Part shown: positions 26,048 to 36,690 of the stretch, one piece after another
Numbering within the stretch: position 1 is the first letter of the stretch
Layout of the letters: the number at the start of each line of letters is the position of its first letter
NCBI RefSeq assembly: GCF_000282135.1
Contig: NZ_AKJW01000008.1
Coordinates: 1 to 64,000 of the forward strand
Length of the DNA stretch: 64,000 bases
Reading direction: 5' to 3'
Source: Herbaspirillum sp. CF444
GTDB taxonomy: Bacteria; Pseudomonadota; Gammaproteobacteria; Burkholderiales; Burkholderiaceae_D
The notes under the pieces: model-generated
The model's database searches: none
The model's input: the letters and a program-made list of their open reading frames with translations, nothing else
What the model was told of the DNA's origin: nothing
Position numbers and translations under genes: made by a program

Positions 26048-26080
26048 CGACTCAACATCGACTCAACATCGGCTCAATAT
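26048..26080 (+). repeat. three tandem 11-bp repeats after dctP
   Basis: CGACTCAACAT, CGACTCAACAT and CGGCTCAATAT follow one another directly, 17 bases after the dctP stop. The third copy has two changes. They lie between the stop codon and the terminator hairpin. Confidence 0.85.
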
Positions 26081-26118
26081 AGAAAAAGCCCGTCGGCGCA
26101 AACCGGCGGTTTTTTTGT
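26081..26118 (+). terminator. imperfect hairpin terminator after dctP
   Basis: A run of A and GCCCGTCGG pairs imperfectly (one mismatch, one G-T) with CCGGCGG followed by seven T. It probably ends the C5-acid operon. Confidence 0.6.
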
Positions 26119-26134
26119 TTTTGACCGCTGCAAA

Positions 26135-27184
26135 TCAGGGCGCAGGGTTCGGTTGCGTCTTGTGGATCGCGTCGATCTGTTCGACGATTTCAGCCGGCAG
26201 TTGCACCGACAGGCTGTCGATATTGCTGCGCAACTGGTCCATGGTGGTGGCGCCGATGATGTTGGAGGTGACGAAAGGACGGCTGTTGACATAGGCCAGC
26301 GCCATTTGCGCCGGGTCGATGCCATGCTTGCGCGCGAGGGCGACGTAAGCCTTGGTCGCGGCTTCTGCCTGCAGATTTGTGTAGCGCATGAAGCGTTCAA
26401 ACAGGGTCAGGCGGCCGGCGGCAGGACGCGCGCCGTTTTCGTATTTTCCCGACAACATGCCGAAGGCCAGCGGCGAATAAGCCAGCAAGCCGACTTGTTC
26501 GCGATGGGCGAATTCCGCCAGGTTGATTTCGAAGGAGCGATTCAGCAGGTTGTATGGATTCTGGATGGTGACGACGCGCTCCAGGTCGAATTTTTCCGCC
26601 GCGCGCAGGAATTGCGCAACGCCCCATGAAGTTTCATTGGACAGGCCGATATGGCGGATCTTGCCGGCCTTGACGAATTCGGACAGGATGCGCAGCGTTT
26701 CATCGATGGCGACGGTGTCTTCATCGGCGACGTGTGCGTAGTTGAGTTGGCCGAAGCTGTTGACGCTGCGGTCCGGCCAGTGCAATTGATACAGATCGAC
26801 GTGATCGAGTTGCAGACGCTCCAGGCTGCCGTGGAGTGCTTCGGTCAGGCCTTTGCGGTCGAAGTTGTTGATGCCGCCGCGGACATGGCGCGGGTTGTGC
26901 GGCTTGCGTGCAGGGCCGGTGGCCTTGGTGGCGATCAGCAGTTGGTCGCGCTTGCCGGATTTCTTCAGCCAGGTGCCGAGGTAGCGTTCGCTCAGGCCCT
27001 GGGTCTCGGCCTTGGGCGGCACCGGATACATTTCGGCGACGTCGATCAGGTTGATGCCGCGCTCGGTGGCGTAGTCGAGTTGCGCGTGCGCTTCGGCCTC
27101 GGTGTTTTGTTCGCCCCAGGTCATGGTGCCGAGCGTGATCAGGCTGACGTTGATGTTGGTGCGGCCAAGAGGGCGGTATTGCAT
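26135..27184 (-). CDS. tas: aldo/keto reductase of the Tas type
   Basis: A 349-residue NADP(H)-dependent aldo/keto reductase. The start MQYRPLGRTNINVSLITLG and the following GTMTWGEQNTEAEAHAQLDYA match E. coli Tas in layout. The catalytic tetrad is visible as Asp and Tyr in DVAEMYPVP, Lys in IATKATGPA and His in LHWPDR. The ATG at 27184 has AAGGA 7 bases upstream; an upstream in-frame start lacks one. It stands alone, converging on the dctP operon and divergent from the MFS gene at 27328. The physiological substrate is not known. Confidence 0.88.
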   Translation of the reverse strand: MQYRPLGRTNINVSLITLGTMTWGEQNTEAEAHAQLDYATERGINLIDVAEMYPVPPKAETQGLSERYLGTWLKKSGKRDQLLIATKATGPARKPHNPRHVRGGINNFDRKGLTEALHGSLERLQLDHVDLYQLHWPDRSVNSFGQLNYAHVADEDTVAIDETLRILSEFVKAGKIRHIGLSNETSWGVAQFLRAAEKFDLERVVTIQNPYNLLNRSFEINLAEFAHREQVGLLAYSPLAFGMLSGKYENGARPAAGRLTLFERFMRYTNLQAEAATKAYVALARKHGIDPAQMALAYVNSRPFVTSNIIGATTMDQLRSNIDSLSVQLPAEIVEQIDAIHKTQPNPAP

Positions 27185-27327
27185 GGGTGAATCCTTTCGG
27201 AAGGCTGACAAGACACGACGAAACGTGCGTACAACACACGGACAGACGGCGTGCGGGAAATGAAGTAGTATATCCGCGCGTGAAACTTCACGCAGCGCCT
27301 CTCACCGCATAAGAATATTCCCCGCCA

Positions 27328-28560
27328 ATGACTGCCACCATAGACACGGAACAACTGCTGCACCATCGCTCTTTTTGTTTGTTCTGGCTGGCAAGCGTGG
27401 CCTCGACGATTGCGCTGCAAATGCAGATCGTCGCCGTGGGCTGGCAAGTCTACCAATTGACGCACAGCGCCTTCGACCTGGGCATCGTCGGGCTGGTGCA
27501 GTTTATTCCTTCCCTGTTCCTGGTGTTCATCGTCGGCCATGTCGCCGACCGTCATGATCGCCGTCAGGTGGCGCGCCTCAGTATTCTGGTGGAAGCGATT
27601 GCCGCCGGTCTTCTTGCTGCAGGCAGCATCGGCGGCTGGCTGAACAAGGAGGCGATTTTCGCGATCGTGTTTGTGATCGGCGCAGGCAGGGCGTTCAGCA
27701 AGCCGACGATGTCGGCGATGCTGCCGACCTTGATGCCGCCGTCGCTGCTGCCGCGCGCTGTCGCGGGATCCGCATCGGCCACACAAGTGGCGATCATCGT
27801 CGGTCCGGCGATGGGCGGCTTTCTCTATGTGGCGGGACCGTCGGTGGTGTATGTCACCAGCTGCATCATGTTTATCTTGTGCAGCGTGCTGGTGTCGCTG
27901 ATCAAGGTCGAGACACCGCCTTCCAAACGTGAGAATGCAACGCTCAAATCGGTGTTTGCCGGTATCGCCTACATTCGCAGCAAACCGGCGATTTTTGGCG
28001 CGATCTCTCTCGATCTGTTTGCAGTGTTGCTGGGTGGCGCAACGGCCTTGTTGCCGGTGTATGCGCACGATATCTTGCATACGAATTCCGTCGGTCTGGG
28101 CCTGTTGCGCTCGGCGCCTGCTGTGGGGGCTTTGTCGGTCGCCTTGTTCCTGGCGCGCAATCCGCTGAGAGGCCGCATCGGCCGCACCATGTTCATCGCG
28201 GTCGCCATCTTCGGCTGCGCGACGATCGTGTTCGGTCTGTCGCAGTCCTTCATCCTGTCGTTGCTGGCGCTGGTGGTGCTGGGCGCGTCCGACATGATCA
28301 GCGTGGTGGTACGTTCGACGTTCGTGCAACTGGAAACGCCGGATGCAATGCGCGGTCGCGTGAGCGCCGTCAATTCGGTCTTCATCGGTACCTCGAATCA
28401 GCTGGGTGAATTCGAGTCCGGGCTTACCGCGGCATGGTTCGGCGCCGTGCCGGCCGTGCTGATCGGCGGCATCGGCACGCTGGTGGTGGTGGTGCTGTGG
28501 ATACGGCTGTTTCCGCAGTTGTTTCAGGTCGACCGGTTGGCGCCGGCCGACAAAAAATAA
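27328..28560 (+). CDS. MFS exporter of the EntS-like (MFS_3) type
   Basis: A 410-residue twelve-span transporter. The opening HRSFCLFWLASVASTIALQMQIVAVGWQVY, here read in two parts around residues 10-38, and VADRHDRRQVAR after helix 2 are typical of the MFS_3 group, which includes the enterobactin exporter EntS. PDAMRGRVSAVNSVFIGTSN lies in the second half. No siderophore genes are nearby, so the substrate is open. It stands alone, divergent from tas. Confidence 0.87.
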   Translation: MTATIDTEQLLHHRSFCLFWLASVASTIALQMQIVAVGWQVYQLTHSAFDLGIVGLVQFIPSLFLVFIVGHVADRHDRRQVARLSILVEAIAAGLLAAGSIGGWLNKEAIFAIVFVIGAGRAFSKPTMSAMLPTLMPPSLLPRAVAGSASATQVAIIVGPAMGGFLYVAGPSVVYVTSCIMFILCSVLVSLIKVETPPSKRENATLKSVFAGIAYIRSKPAIFGAISLDLFAVLLGGATALLPVYAHDILHTNSVGLGLLRSAPAVGALSVALFLARNPLRGRIGRTMFIAVAIFGCATIVFGLSQSFILSLLALVVLGASDMISVVVRSTFVQLETPDAMRGRVSAVNSVFIGTSNQLGEFESGLTAAWFGAVPAVLIGGIGTLVVVVLWIRLFPQLFQVDRLAPADKK

Positions 28561-28572
28561 GGCGCAGAACGC

Positions 28573-29145
28573 TCAGGGTTCAGGATCCTGATTGGCGAGA
28601 TGGATGCGGATGTTGGGCAGCGTGCCGCCTTCCGCCGAAAACACCACCGGGCAATTGACGATCAGGTTGGTCTTTTCAATGCTGACCAGGCCGGCTTCTT
28701 CGGCGGCCAGCACTTCTTCTTCCGACTTCAATACGCGCGGCTGCTTTCCCGGCAGCCAGCTCACCTTGTGCACCTGCCACAGCGGCGAATAGTTGACGTT
28801 CTCGCTGGCTGCGCCGGTCGGCGACGGCAGCGAAGGCAAGACCCCGCCTTGCTTGAAATTCACGAACGAATAGATACGCTCGACCGCGCCGGCTTGTCCC
28901 GGCTGGCGTTGCTGGCTGATGGCGTTGGCCAGGCGCGGCACATAGTTGGCGCCCATGTCGGCGGCGGCCTTTTTATCGGACACGTCGGTGGTGACGTAGC
29001 GCACCACCTTGCCGTCGTACCAGCCTGAGATCAGCGGCAGTTCGACGACGTCGCCGGTCTGCTGCGCCTGTGCGGCGGAGAGGGGCGACAGGACGGTGCA
29101 AAGAAGAAGCGAGGAGAGCGCCGTGGGCAGGAGGTTTTTTTTCAT
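28573..29145 (-). CDS. exported protein of unknown function
   Basis: A 190-residue protein with a clear signal peptide (MKKNLLPTALSSLLLC, cleavage after AQA near residue 28). The mature part begins GDVVELPLISGWYDGKVVRY and contains two near-conserved Asn-Tyr motifs and CPVVFSAEGG near the end, with a single cysteine. I recognise the pattern as a widespread family of periplasmic proteins without known function, but no catalytic motif is visible. The start at 29145 is chosen because the signal peptide begins there. It converges on the MFS gene. Confidence 0.8.
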   Translation of the reverse strand: MKKNLLPTALSSLLLCTVLSPLSAAQAQQTGDVVELPLISGWYDGKVVRYVTTDVSDKKAAADMGANYVPRLANAISQQRQPGQAGAVERIYSFVNFKQGGVLPSLPSPTGAASENVNYSPLWQVHKVSWLPGKQPRVLKSEEEVLAAEEAGLVSIEKTNLIVNCPVVFSAEGGTLPNIRIHLANQDPEP

Positions 29146-29228
29146 GTTCGATACTTTCGAGGGCGTCAGCGAATAAGTCTGCAAATGTCGATTGGTCGTC
29201 ATTCTGCCCAGGATATTACAGCGACCAG

Positions 29229-29268
29229 GAAAAAAGGCCTGCGGCAAGAATGCCGGCAGGCCTTTTTG
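29229..29268 (-). terminator. hairpin terminator after the peptide-binding protein gene
   Basis: AAAAAGGCCTGC pairs with GCAGGCCTTTTT around an 11-13-base loop that itself can pair (GGC/GCC), between the end of the gene at 29291 and the start of the next minus-strand gene. Confidence 0.8.
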
Positions 29269-29290
29269 ACGTCGTGAGACGAACGCTGCG

Positions 29291-30880
29291 TTATTGCGGA
29301 TGGAACTGATGCGCGAAGGTGAATTCGTCGATGCGCGGCGTGTACTTGATGCCCTTGCGCACGGCCCAGGTGGCGTATTGATGATGCAGTGGAATCACGG
29401 CGTAATCGGTCAGCGCCACGGTTGCCGCCTGCTTGGCGAATTCCTGGCGCTGCTTTTCATCCACAGATGCCAGCGAGGATTGCACCAGTTTGTCGACTTG
29501 CGGATTGCTGTACTTGCCCCAGTTCCACGAACCCCAGCCGGTGCTGGCGTCGGTGGTGCCGACCAGCGTGCGCAGCCCGAAGTCGCCTGCCAGCGTACCC
29601 CAGCCCAGCAATGCCACGCTGAAGTCGCCGTTGCGCGCCTTGCCGAAATAAACCGACAGCGGGAAGGTCTCGACCTTGGTCTGGATGCCGATGCGGCTGA
29701 GGAATTGCGCCACCGTTTGCACCACGCGCTCGTCATTGATGTAGCGGTTGTTCGGACCGTGCAGCGTCAGCGCGAAGCCGTTCGGATAACCGGCGGCGGC
29801 CAGCAGTTTCTTGGCGCCTTCAGGATCGTACTTCTCGACCTTCAGGTTGTCGGCATAGCCGAGGATGCCCGGGGCAACGATATTGGACGCCGGCGTGCCG
29901 AGACCTTCCAGCGTGCGTTCGGTCAGCGCCTGACGATTGATGGCTTTGGAAATCGCCTGACGCACGCGGATGTCCTTCAGCGGATTCTTGTCCAATGGCT
30001 TGCCGGCTTTGTCGGTGATGTCGGGCGTCTTGTCGCGCGACTGATCCAGCGTCCAGAAAATCGTGCGCCACGACGTGCGTTGCACCAGTTCGAATTTCGG
30101 ATTGGTCTTCAGCTTGGGCACGTCGGCCGGCGGCACGCTGTCGATGGCGTCGACTTCGCCGGCCAGCAGGGCGGCCAGACGCGCGCCGTCGGAGGTCAGG
30201 ATGCGGAAGGTGACCTTATCCCAGTCGGCCTTGCCGCCCCAGTAACTGTCGTTGCGCACCAGCTCGATGCTGTCGCCGCGCTTGAAACTGCCGAACTTGA
30301 ACGGACCGGTGCCGATCAGGGCCTTGCCGCTGTTGAAGTCCTCCGTGGTGGCGTTTTGCGCCGCTTTTTTGGAGACGATGAAAATGGTGCTCACGTCCAG
30401 CGCCAGCGGGCCGTAGGGCGTTGCCGTCTTCAGGCGCACGGTGTAGGGATCGACGATTTCCTTGGCGACGATCTGCTTGGTGTAGCTGGTGAACGGGCCG
30501 GGGCTGTTGGTCAGCGTGGCAGGGCGGTCCAGCGAGAACACCACGTCTTCAGCGGTGAAATCGGAGCCGTCGTGGAACTTGACGCCGCGGCGCAGCTTGA
30601 ATTCCCAGGTGGTCGGATCGACGGCTTTCCACGAGGTCGCGAGGCCCGGGATCAGCTTGCCGGTGGCGTCGACGTTGACCAGCGCGTCGAACAGATGCGA
30701 CGACAGCGAGATGTTCGGGGCAATGTTGTTGAAGTGCGGATCCAGCGTGGAGACGTCGGCGAACAGGCCGATCTTGAGTTCGGCAGCCGCGACGGAATGC
30801 GCCGTCAGAGGCAGCGCGACGGTGGCGGCGATGCCGCTGAACGCCAGGCCGAGCAGTTTTTTCTTGAAAGACAGTGCCAT
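29291..30880 (-). CDS. ABC transporter substrate-binding protein (peptide/opine family 5)
   Basis: A 529-residue periplasmic binding protein of the SBP_bac_5 family: signal peptide (about 1-32), then DVSTLDPHFNNIAPN, RRGVKFHDGSDFTAEDVVFSLDR (the family signature) and QAISKAINRQALTERTLEG. It would bind an oligopeptide, opine or similar ligand. GGGAG lies 5 bases before the ATG at 30880. No permease or ATPase genes adjoin it, so it is an orphan binding protein. A terminator follows. Confidence 0.9.
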   Translation of the reverse strand: MALSFKKKLLGLAFSGIAATVALPLTAHSVAAAELKIGLFADVSTLDPHFNNIAPNISLSSHLFDALVNVDATGKLIPGLATSWKAVDPTTWEFKLRRGVKFHDGSDFTAEDVVFSLDRPATLTNSPGPFTSYTKQIVAKEIVDPYTVRLKTATPYGPLALDVSTIFIVSKKAAQNATTEDFNSGKALIGTGPFKFGSFKRGDSIELVRNDSYWGGKADWDKVTFRILTSDGARLAALLAGEVDAIDSVPPADVPKLKTNPKFELVQRTSWRTIFWTLDQSRDKTPDITDKAGKPLDKNPLKDIRVRQAISKAINRQALTERTLEGLGTPASNIVAPGILGYADNLKVEKYDPEGAKKLLAAAGYPNGFALTLHGPNNRYINDERVVQTVAQFLSRIGIQTKVETFPLSVYFGKARNGDFSVALLGWGTLAGDFGLRTLVGTTDASTGWGSWNWGKYSNPQVDKLVQSSLASVDEKQRQEFAKQAATVALTDYAVIPLHHQYATWAVRKGIKYTPRIDEFTFAHQFHPQ

Positions 30881-31074
30881 CACAACTCCCTGTAAAAATG
30901 ATTGAAATCAGGCTGCATGGGGAAACGGGTTCTTATTCTAAAAGCACTTGTTGATTACGGTGCAACAATATTCCTATTTGCTTATGCGAATGTCATTGGC
31001 AATGTACATGCAATAAGGGTTTCATGCAGAAGGCGGCGGTATCGCCGCCACGGCCATGCCGGCCATGCCGGGAA

Positions 31075-34000
31075 TCAGATCTGTGCCTGCGCGTGTTCCT
31101 GCAGCATCTGCACGAAGGCAGCGTGCGGGATCGGCCGGCTGAAGAAGTAGCCCTGGTATTCGTCCGAGCCGAAGACTTGCAAGGCTTGCAACTGCACTTC
31201 GGTTTCCACGCCTTCGGTGACCACCTTGAGGTTGAGGGCATGCGCCATCGCAATGATGGCCTGGACGATGGCGCTGCCGTTGGCGTCGTGCGGGATGTCG
31301 GTGATGAAGGACTTGTCGATCTTGACGTTGTCGACCGGGAAGCGCTTCAGGTAGGCCAGGGAAGAATAGCCGGTGCCGAAGTCGTCGATGGAAATCGTGA
31401 AGCCGAGCGCGCGGATGCCGTCCATGATGGCGATGGCCTGCTCGCGATTGTGCATCACCATGCTTTCGGTGATTTCGAATTCCAGGCTGGAGGAAGAGAC
31501 GCCGCGCGCTTGCACCACGCGCTGGATGTCGGCCAGCAGATTATCGTCGTTGAACTGGCTGCCGGCCAGGTTGATGGCGATGCGGCCGAAAGCCAGGCCC
31601 AGCTTGTCGAGCAAGTCGATGTCGGCACAGGCGCGATCGAGAACCTGCAGCCCGATCTGGTCGATCAGGCCGGCTTCTTCCGCCAGTCCGATGAACTCGC
31701 CCGGCGGCAACAGGCCGCGCACCGGATGTTGCCAGCGCACCAGCGCTTCGGCGCCGACGATGCGCGAGCTCTTGAGATCGACCTTGGGCTGATAATGAAC
31801 CACGAACTCCTGGCGCTCGATGGCGCGGCGCAGTTCGGTTTCGAGCGCGATGCGTTCGATGGTGTGCGTATTGACTTCATCCGAATAGAACCGATAGTCG
31901 TCCTTGCCCTTGTGCTTGGCGCGGTACATGGCGATGTCGGCGTTTTTGATCAGCGCCTGGGCGTTGCCGCCGTCGGTCGGGTAGGTGGCGATGCCGATGC
32001 TGGTGCTGAGCTGGCATTCATGGCCGCTGATGTCGAAAGGCTTGCGCGCTTCGGTCAGGAGTTTTTGTGCGATTTCGCCCAGTTGCAGCGGATCTTCGTA
32101 GTCGTCGACCAGGACGATGAATTCATCGCCGCCGACGCGCGCGAGGATGTCGAGTTCGCGCAGGCAATGGCGGAAGCGGAGGGCGATTTCGCGCAGCAAG
32201 GCTTCGCCGGTTTCATGGCCGAAGGTGTCGTTGATGTTCTTGAAGCGGTCCAGGTCCATCAGGAACACGGCCACCTGGCCGCCGCGATGTTCGGCATGCG
32301 CGATCGCATTGCCGATGTGTTGCGTGCACAGGAAACGATTGGGCAGGCCGGTCAGTTCGTCGTAGTGGGCAAGATGGCGGATGCGCTCTTCGGCCTTGCG
32401 GCTTTCGATGGCGACGCTGGCGAGGTCGGCGACGACGCCGGCCAGGTGCAGGTATTCGTTGCTGGGCAGGCCGTGTTCCTTGAGCAGCGCCGAGAATACG
32501 CCCATCACCTGGCCTTCCTTGCCGATGATCGGCCAGGAGCCGCAGGAAGGATATTCCTCCAGGTTGATGTACTGACGCGCGTTTTCCATGGTCGGGTCGG
32601 TCAGGATATCGCCGACGACGTGCGATTTGCGCGTGATGACCGCTTCGCTGCTGGCACCGTTGCCATGCGCGACCGGCATGCTGAGATAGCCGGCGTGCGT
32701 GCGCTCGGACAAGCGCGAGGTGAAGATGGCGGAGAAATACGAGCCGTCGTCGTTGAGCATCAGGATCGAGCAGATGCTTTGCGGAATCTGGGAATCGGCG
32801 AAGCACACGATTTCCTTGAGGATATCTTCCAGCTCGGCGTCGGCCATGACCAGATGCAGGATGCGGTTCTGGGTGGTTTGCAGCAGCTCGGCGCGTTTGC
32901 GGGCGCTGATGTCGCGCAGGATGGCGAAAATCGCATAGCCCTTGTCGAGTTCGGTGCGATTGATGGTGACGTCGGTATAGATGATCTTGTGACGCCGTAT
33001 GGTGACCCATTCAAACTGCTGCGGTTCGCCGGCGATGGCTTTCTCGATGAGCGCGATGATGTCGGGCTGCTGCAATTGCTGCGCGCTCTGGCGCGAGAAC
33101 AGGCCGACTTTCTTGCCGATGATGCGCTGCTTGTCCGGTACCCCGAAGAATCGGAGCGCGGCGGCATTGCAGTCGATGTAAAGCATGTCCTGGCTGATCA
33201 GGACGATGGGGTCGTTGCCTTCGTCATAGAGTTGACGATAGCGATGTTCGCTCTCGGTCAGTGCGTCGTCGCGCTTTTGCTTGTAGTTGTAGTAGATCAG
33301 GAAGGCGATCAGCGCCAGCACGATGAAGCCGCTGATGCCGATCGACAGAAGGATGCGATTGAGCGTGCGGCTTTTCCAGGGGGCGAGCACGTCGTTCATG
33401 TTGCGCGCATAGACCGCCACCATGGACGCGTCGGGAATCTTCTTGTAGGTGAAGAGCAGATATTCGCCGGTCAGCGCGGAGTATTCGGTGAATGCGCCTT
33501 CGTTGGCGCCGCTGCGGATGGCGATCATGCTCTTGGCGTCGCGCAGGCTCTTGTCCACCCAGGCAGGTTCGAACGGCGAACGGATCATCAGCGAGCCGTC
33601 GAGCTTGCGCAACGAAACGATGGCCTGGTAGTTGGTGATGCGTTTGTAGAAATCGAAGAAATAGCTGACCTTGAGGTCGGCCACGACCATGCCGACATGC
33701 TGGCCGCGGATGTACAGGTTGCGCGCCACCGGCAGGATCAGTTCCCGGGCGGAGGTGCTCTTGACGAGCGGGCCGACGAAGTAATCCGGTTTGGCGGGAT
33801 TGGCGTCGACCTGGCGCAACTGGAGGTCGCTGAGTTCGATTTCAGTGGCGCCGACACGCGCCGAACTGGCGCGGCTCACGCCGGTCAGGTCGACAAAGCG
33901 CAGCGCTTGCACCGACGGCAAAATCTGCTTTTCGTTCGCCAGCAACTGGTATAGCCCGACGTCGTCTTCAAGAATGTGCTGATCGGCGACCTGGATGGAC

Positions 34001-34233
34001 GTCGACGCGGAGTTCAGCATGCGATCGATGTCGGCAAGTATCCTTTCGGCATGTTCTTCGATGCTGCGCACGGCAACCATCGAACTGTTCATTTCCGAGT
34101 CGATGGTTAACTGGCGATCCTGCCTGACTTCCCACCATGTCTGGGCACTGATGACCGCGATAACGAACGCGACGAAGAAAAACAGAGTCCGCAGCGTGCT
34201 GCTTGCTCTTCCTGGCTTTTTCCCTTTTCCCAT
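31075..34233 (-). CDS. membrane-bound PAS-GAF-GGDEF-EAL protein
   Basis: A 1052-residue c-di-GMP enzyme. Membrane segments near 13-33 and 300-322 enclose a Cache-like periplasmic sensor. A PAS domain (about 335-450), a GAF domain (about 460-615), a GGDEF domain with intact GGDEF in RVGGDEFIVLV (about 625-795) and an EAL domain with intact EAL in VGAEALVRWQHP (about 805-1045) follow, the last also containing DDFGTGYSSLAYL and KIDKSFI. Both active sites look complete, so either or both activities are possible. The ATG at 34233 is chosen; the frame is open to a TTG at 34266 and neither start has a clear ribosome site. It stands alone. Confidence 0.92.
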   Translation of the reverse strand: MGKGKKPGRASSTLRTLFFFVAFVIAVISAQTWWEVRQDRQLTIDSEMNSSMVAVRSIEEHAERILADIDRMLNSASTSIQVADQHILEDDVGLYQLLANEKQILPSVQALRFVDLTGVSRASSARVGATEIELSDLQLRQVDANPAKPDYFVGPLVKSTSARELILPVARNLYIRGQHVGMVVADLKVSYFFDFYKRITNYQAIVSLRKLDGSLMIRSPFEPAWVDKSLRDAKSMIAIRSGANEGAFTEYSALTGEYLLFTYKKIPDASMVAVYARNMNDVLAPWKSRTLNRILLSIGISGFIVLALIAFLIYYNYKQKRDDALTESEHRYRQLYDEGNDPIVLISQDMLYIDCNAAALRFFGVPDKQRIIGKKVGLFSRQSAQQLQQPDIIALIEKAIAGEPQQFEWVTIRRHKIIYTDVTINRTELDKGYAIFAILRDISARKRAELLQTTQNRILHLVMADAELEDILKEIVCFADSQIPQSICSILMLNDDGSYFSAIFTSRLSERTHAGYLSMPVAHGNGASSEAVITRKSHVVGDILTDPTMENARQYINLEEYPSCGSWPIIGKEGQVMGVFSALLKEHGLPSNEYLHLAGVVADLASVAIESRKAEERIRHLAHYDELTGLPNRFLCTQHIGNAIAHAEHRGGQVAVFLMDLDRFKNINDTFGHETGEALLREIALRFRHCLRELDILARVGGDEFIVLVDDYEDPLQLGEIAQKLLTEARKPFDISGHECQLSTSIGIATYPTDGGNAQALIKNADIAMYRAKHKGKDDYRFYSDEVNTHTIERIALETELRRAIERQEFVVHYQPKVDLKSSRIVGAEALVRWQHPVRGLLPPGEFIGLAEEAGLIDQIGLQVLDRACADIDLLDKLGLAFGRIAINLAGSQFNDDNLLADIQRVVQARGVSSSSLEFEITESMVMHNREQAIAIMDGIRALGFTISIDDFGTGYSSLAYLKRFPVDNVKIDKSFITDIPHDANGSAIVQAIIAMAHALNLKVVTEGVETEVQLQALQVFGSDEYQGYFFSRPIPHAAFVQMLQEHAQAQI

Positions 34234-34650
34234 GTGGCGAGTATTGAATTTTATTGCGTAGGCCAACCATTCAAACCATCTGATCCCTGCGCGTTTTTTT
34301 GATTGCCTTGCGAGGGGGCGCTTGCAAGACCAAGTTTTGTTTTTTCTATGAATTGCTCGCTGATGGGATCAACCATACCGTATGCAGTGATCTTTGTCAT
34401 CCATCTGACAACGATCCGTGCCTCTGCACCGAGAAAGTTCGTCCTGTTGACAAAGAGGATGAGAGTACGTCTCTTTTACCGTCAGCCAATTCTCTTCGGC
34501 AATGCGATAATACGGCCCTTCAGTCAGCCGTCGGGAGCCGCCCGACCAGCCGGTTGCGCCAATTACCCGGTTATGGTGCGGCAGACAGGCGCTCCGGGGG
34601 CAAGCTCGCAGGCAATCCGATATTTTCCATCGACAGATCAAAGGACAGAA
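34234..34650. other. intergenic region between the GGDEF-EAL gene and frmA
   Basis: This 417-base stretch separates two divergent genes and should contain both promoters. No gene can be supported in it, and no FrmR-type regulator gene or obvious operator was found. TTGACA occurs at about 34448 without a convincing -10 box. Confidence 0.5.
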
Positions 34651-35757
<1,107 letters not shown>

Positions 35758-35758
35758 G

Positions 35759-36616
35759 ATGGCGGTCGAACTGCTGAGCGAGCACGGCTGCTTCGGCGGC
35801 GTGCAGGGCTTCTACCGGCATGAGTCGCAAGAGATTGGCCTGCCGATGCGTTTCTCGGTGTTCGCGCCGCCGCAGGCCAGGCAGGGGCCGGTGCCGGTCT
35901 TGTTCTTCCTCGCCGGTCTGACCTGTACCGAAGAAACCTTCATGATCAAGGGCGGCGCGCAGCGTATCGCGGCCGAACTGGGCGTGATGCTGGTGGCGCC
36001 GGATACCAGCCCGCGCGGCGCCAATATCCCCGGTGAAAGCGATGCATGGGATTTCGGCATCGGGGCCGGTTTTTATCTGGATGCGACGCAGGAACCGTGG
36101 AGCAGGCATTACCGCATGGGTTCCTATGTGGCGCAGGAGTTGCTGCAACTGGTGCTGGCGGAGTTTCCTGCGCGTGCGGACCGGGTCGGCATCTTCGGCC
36201 ATTCCATGGGCGGACACGGCGCATTGACGCTGGCCTTGCGCCATCGCGAGATCTATCGTTCGGTGTCGGCCTTCGCGCCGATTGCGGCGCCGTCGCAATG
36301 TCCGTGGGGCGAAAAGGCCTTCGGCAACTACCTCGGCAGCGTCGGTAGCGATAGGGCCGCGTGGCGGCAATACGATGCCAGCGCGCTGATGCTGCAACGG
36401 CAGACGCCGTTCCCGCAAGGCATCCTGATCGATCAGGGACTCAGCGACAAATTCCTCGCGCAGCAGCTGTTGCCCGAAGCATTCGAGGCTGCCTGTGCGC
36501 AGGCGAAGCAGCCGCTGACCTTGCGCCGGCATGAAGGCTATGACCACGGTTATTACTTCATCTCGACCTTCATGGAAGATCATTTGCGATTTCATCACCG
36601 CATCTTGTCGGCCTGA
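35759..36616 (+). CDS. fghA: S-formylglutathione hydrolase
   Basis: A 285-residue alpha/beta hydrolase of the esterase D type. The nucleophile is in GHSMGGHGA (Ser about 147), and Asp and His are in DQGLSDKF and GYDHGYYF. FLAGLTCTEETFMIKGGAQR near residue 50 is specific to this family. It hydrolyses S-formylglutathione to formate and glutathione. The ATG lies one base after the frmA stop, so the two are translationally coupled. A bidirectional terminator follows. Confidence 0.95.
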   Translation: MAVELLSEHGCFGGVQGFYRHESQEIGLPMRFSVFAPPQARQGPVPVLFFLAGLTCTEETFMIKGGAQRIAAELGVMLVAPDTSPRGANIPGESDAWDFGIGAGFYLDATQEPWSRHYRMGSYVAQELLQLVLAEFPARADRVGIFGHSMGGHGALTLALRHREIYRSVSAFAPIAAPSQCPWGEKAFGNYLGSVGSDRAAWRQYDASALMLQRQTPFPQGILIDQGLSDKFLAQQLLPEAFEAACAQAKQPLTLRRHEGYDHGYYFISTFMEDHLRFHHRILSA

Positions 36617-36634
36617 ACAAGCGCTCCCTTGCAA

Positions 36635-36674
36635 TAAAAAAAGCGCTCGCCCCTGATGGGAACGAGCGCTTTTG
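36635..36674. terminator. bidirectional terminator between fghA and emrB
   Basis: AAAAAGCGCTCG and CGAGCGCTTTT form an 11-12-base stem with a loop of about 13 bases between two converging operons. Confidence 0.85.
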
Positions 36675-36690
36675 CGTTGGCGAGCAAGAA

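Noticed and set aside
31024-33954. Very long open frame (976 codons) on the plus strand
   Set aside because: It is the antisense shadow of the GGDEF-EAL gene, whose domains and motifs are complete on the minus strand. The plus frame has no recognisable domain and the composition of a mirror of GC-rich codons.
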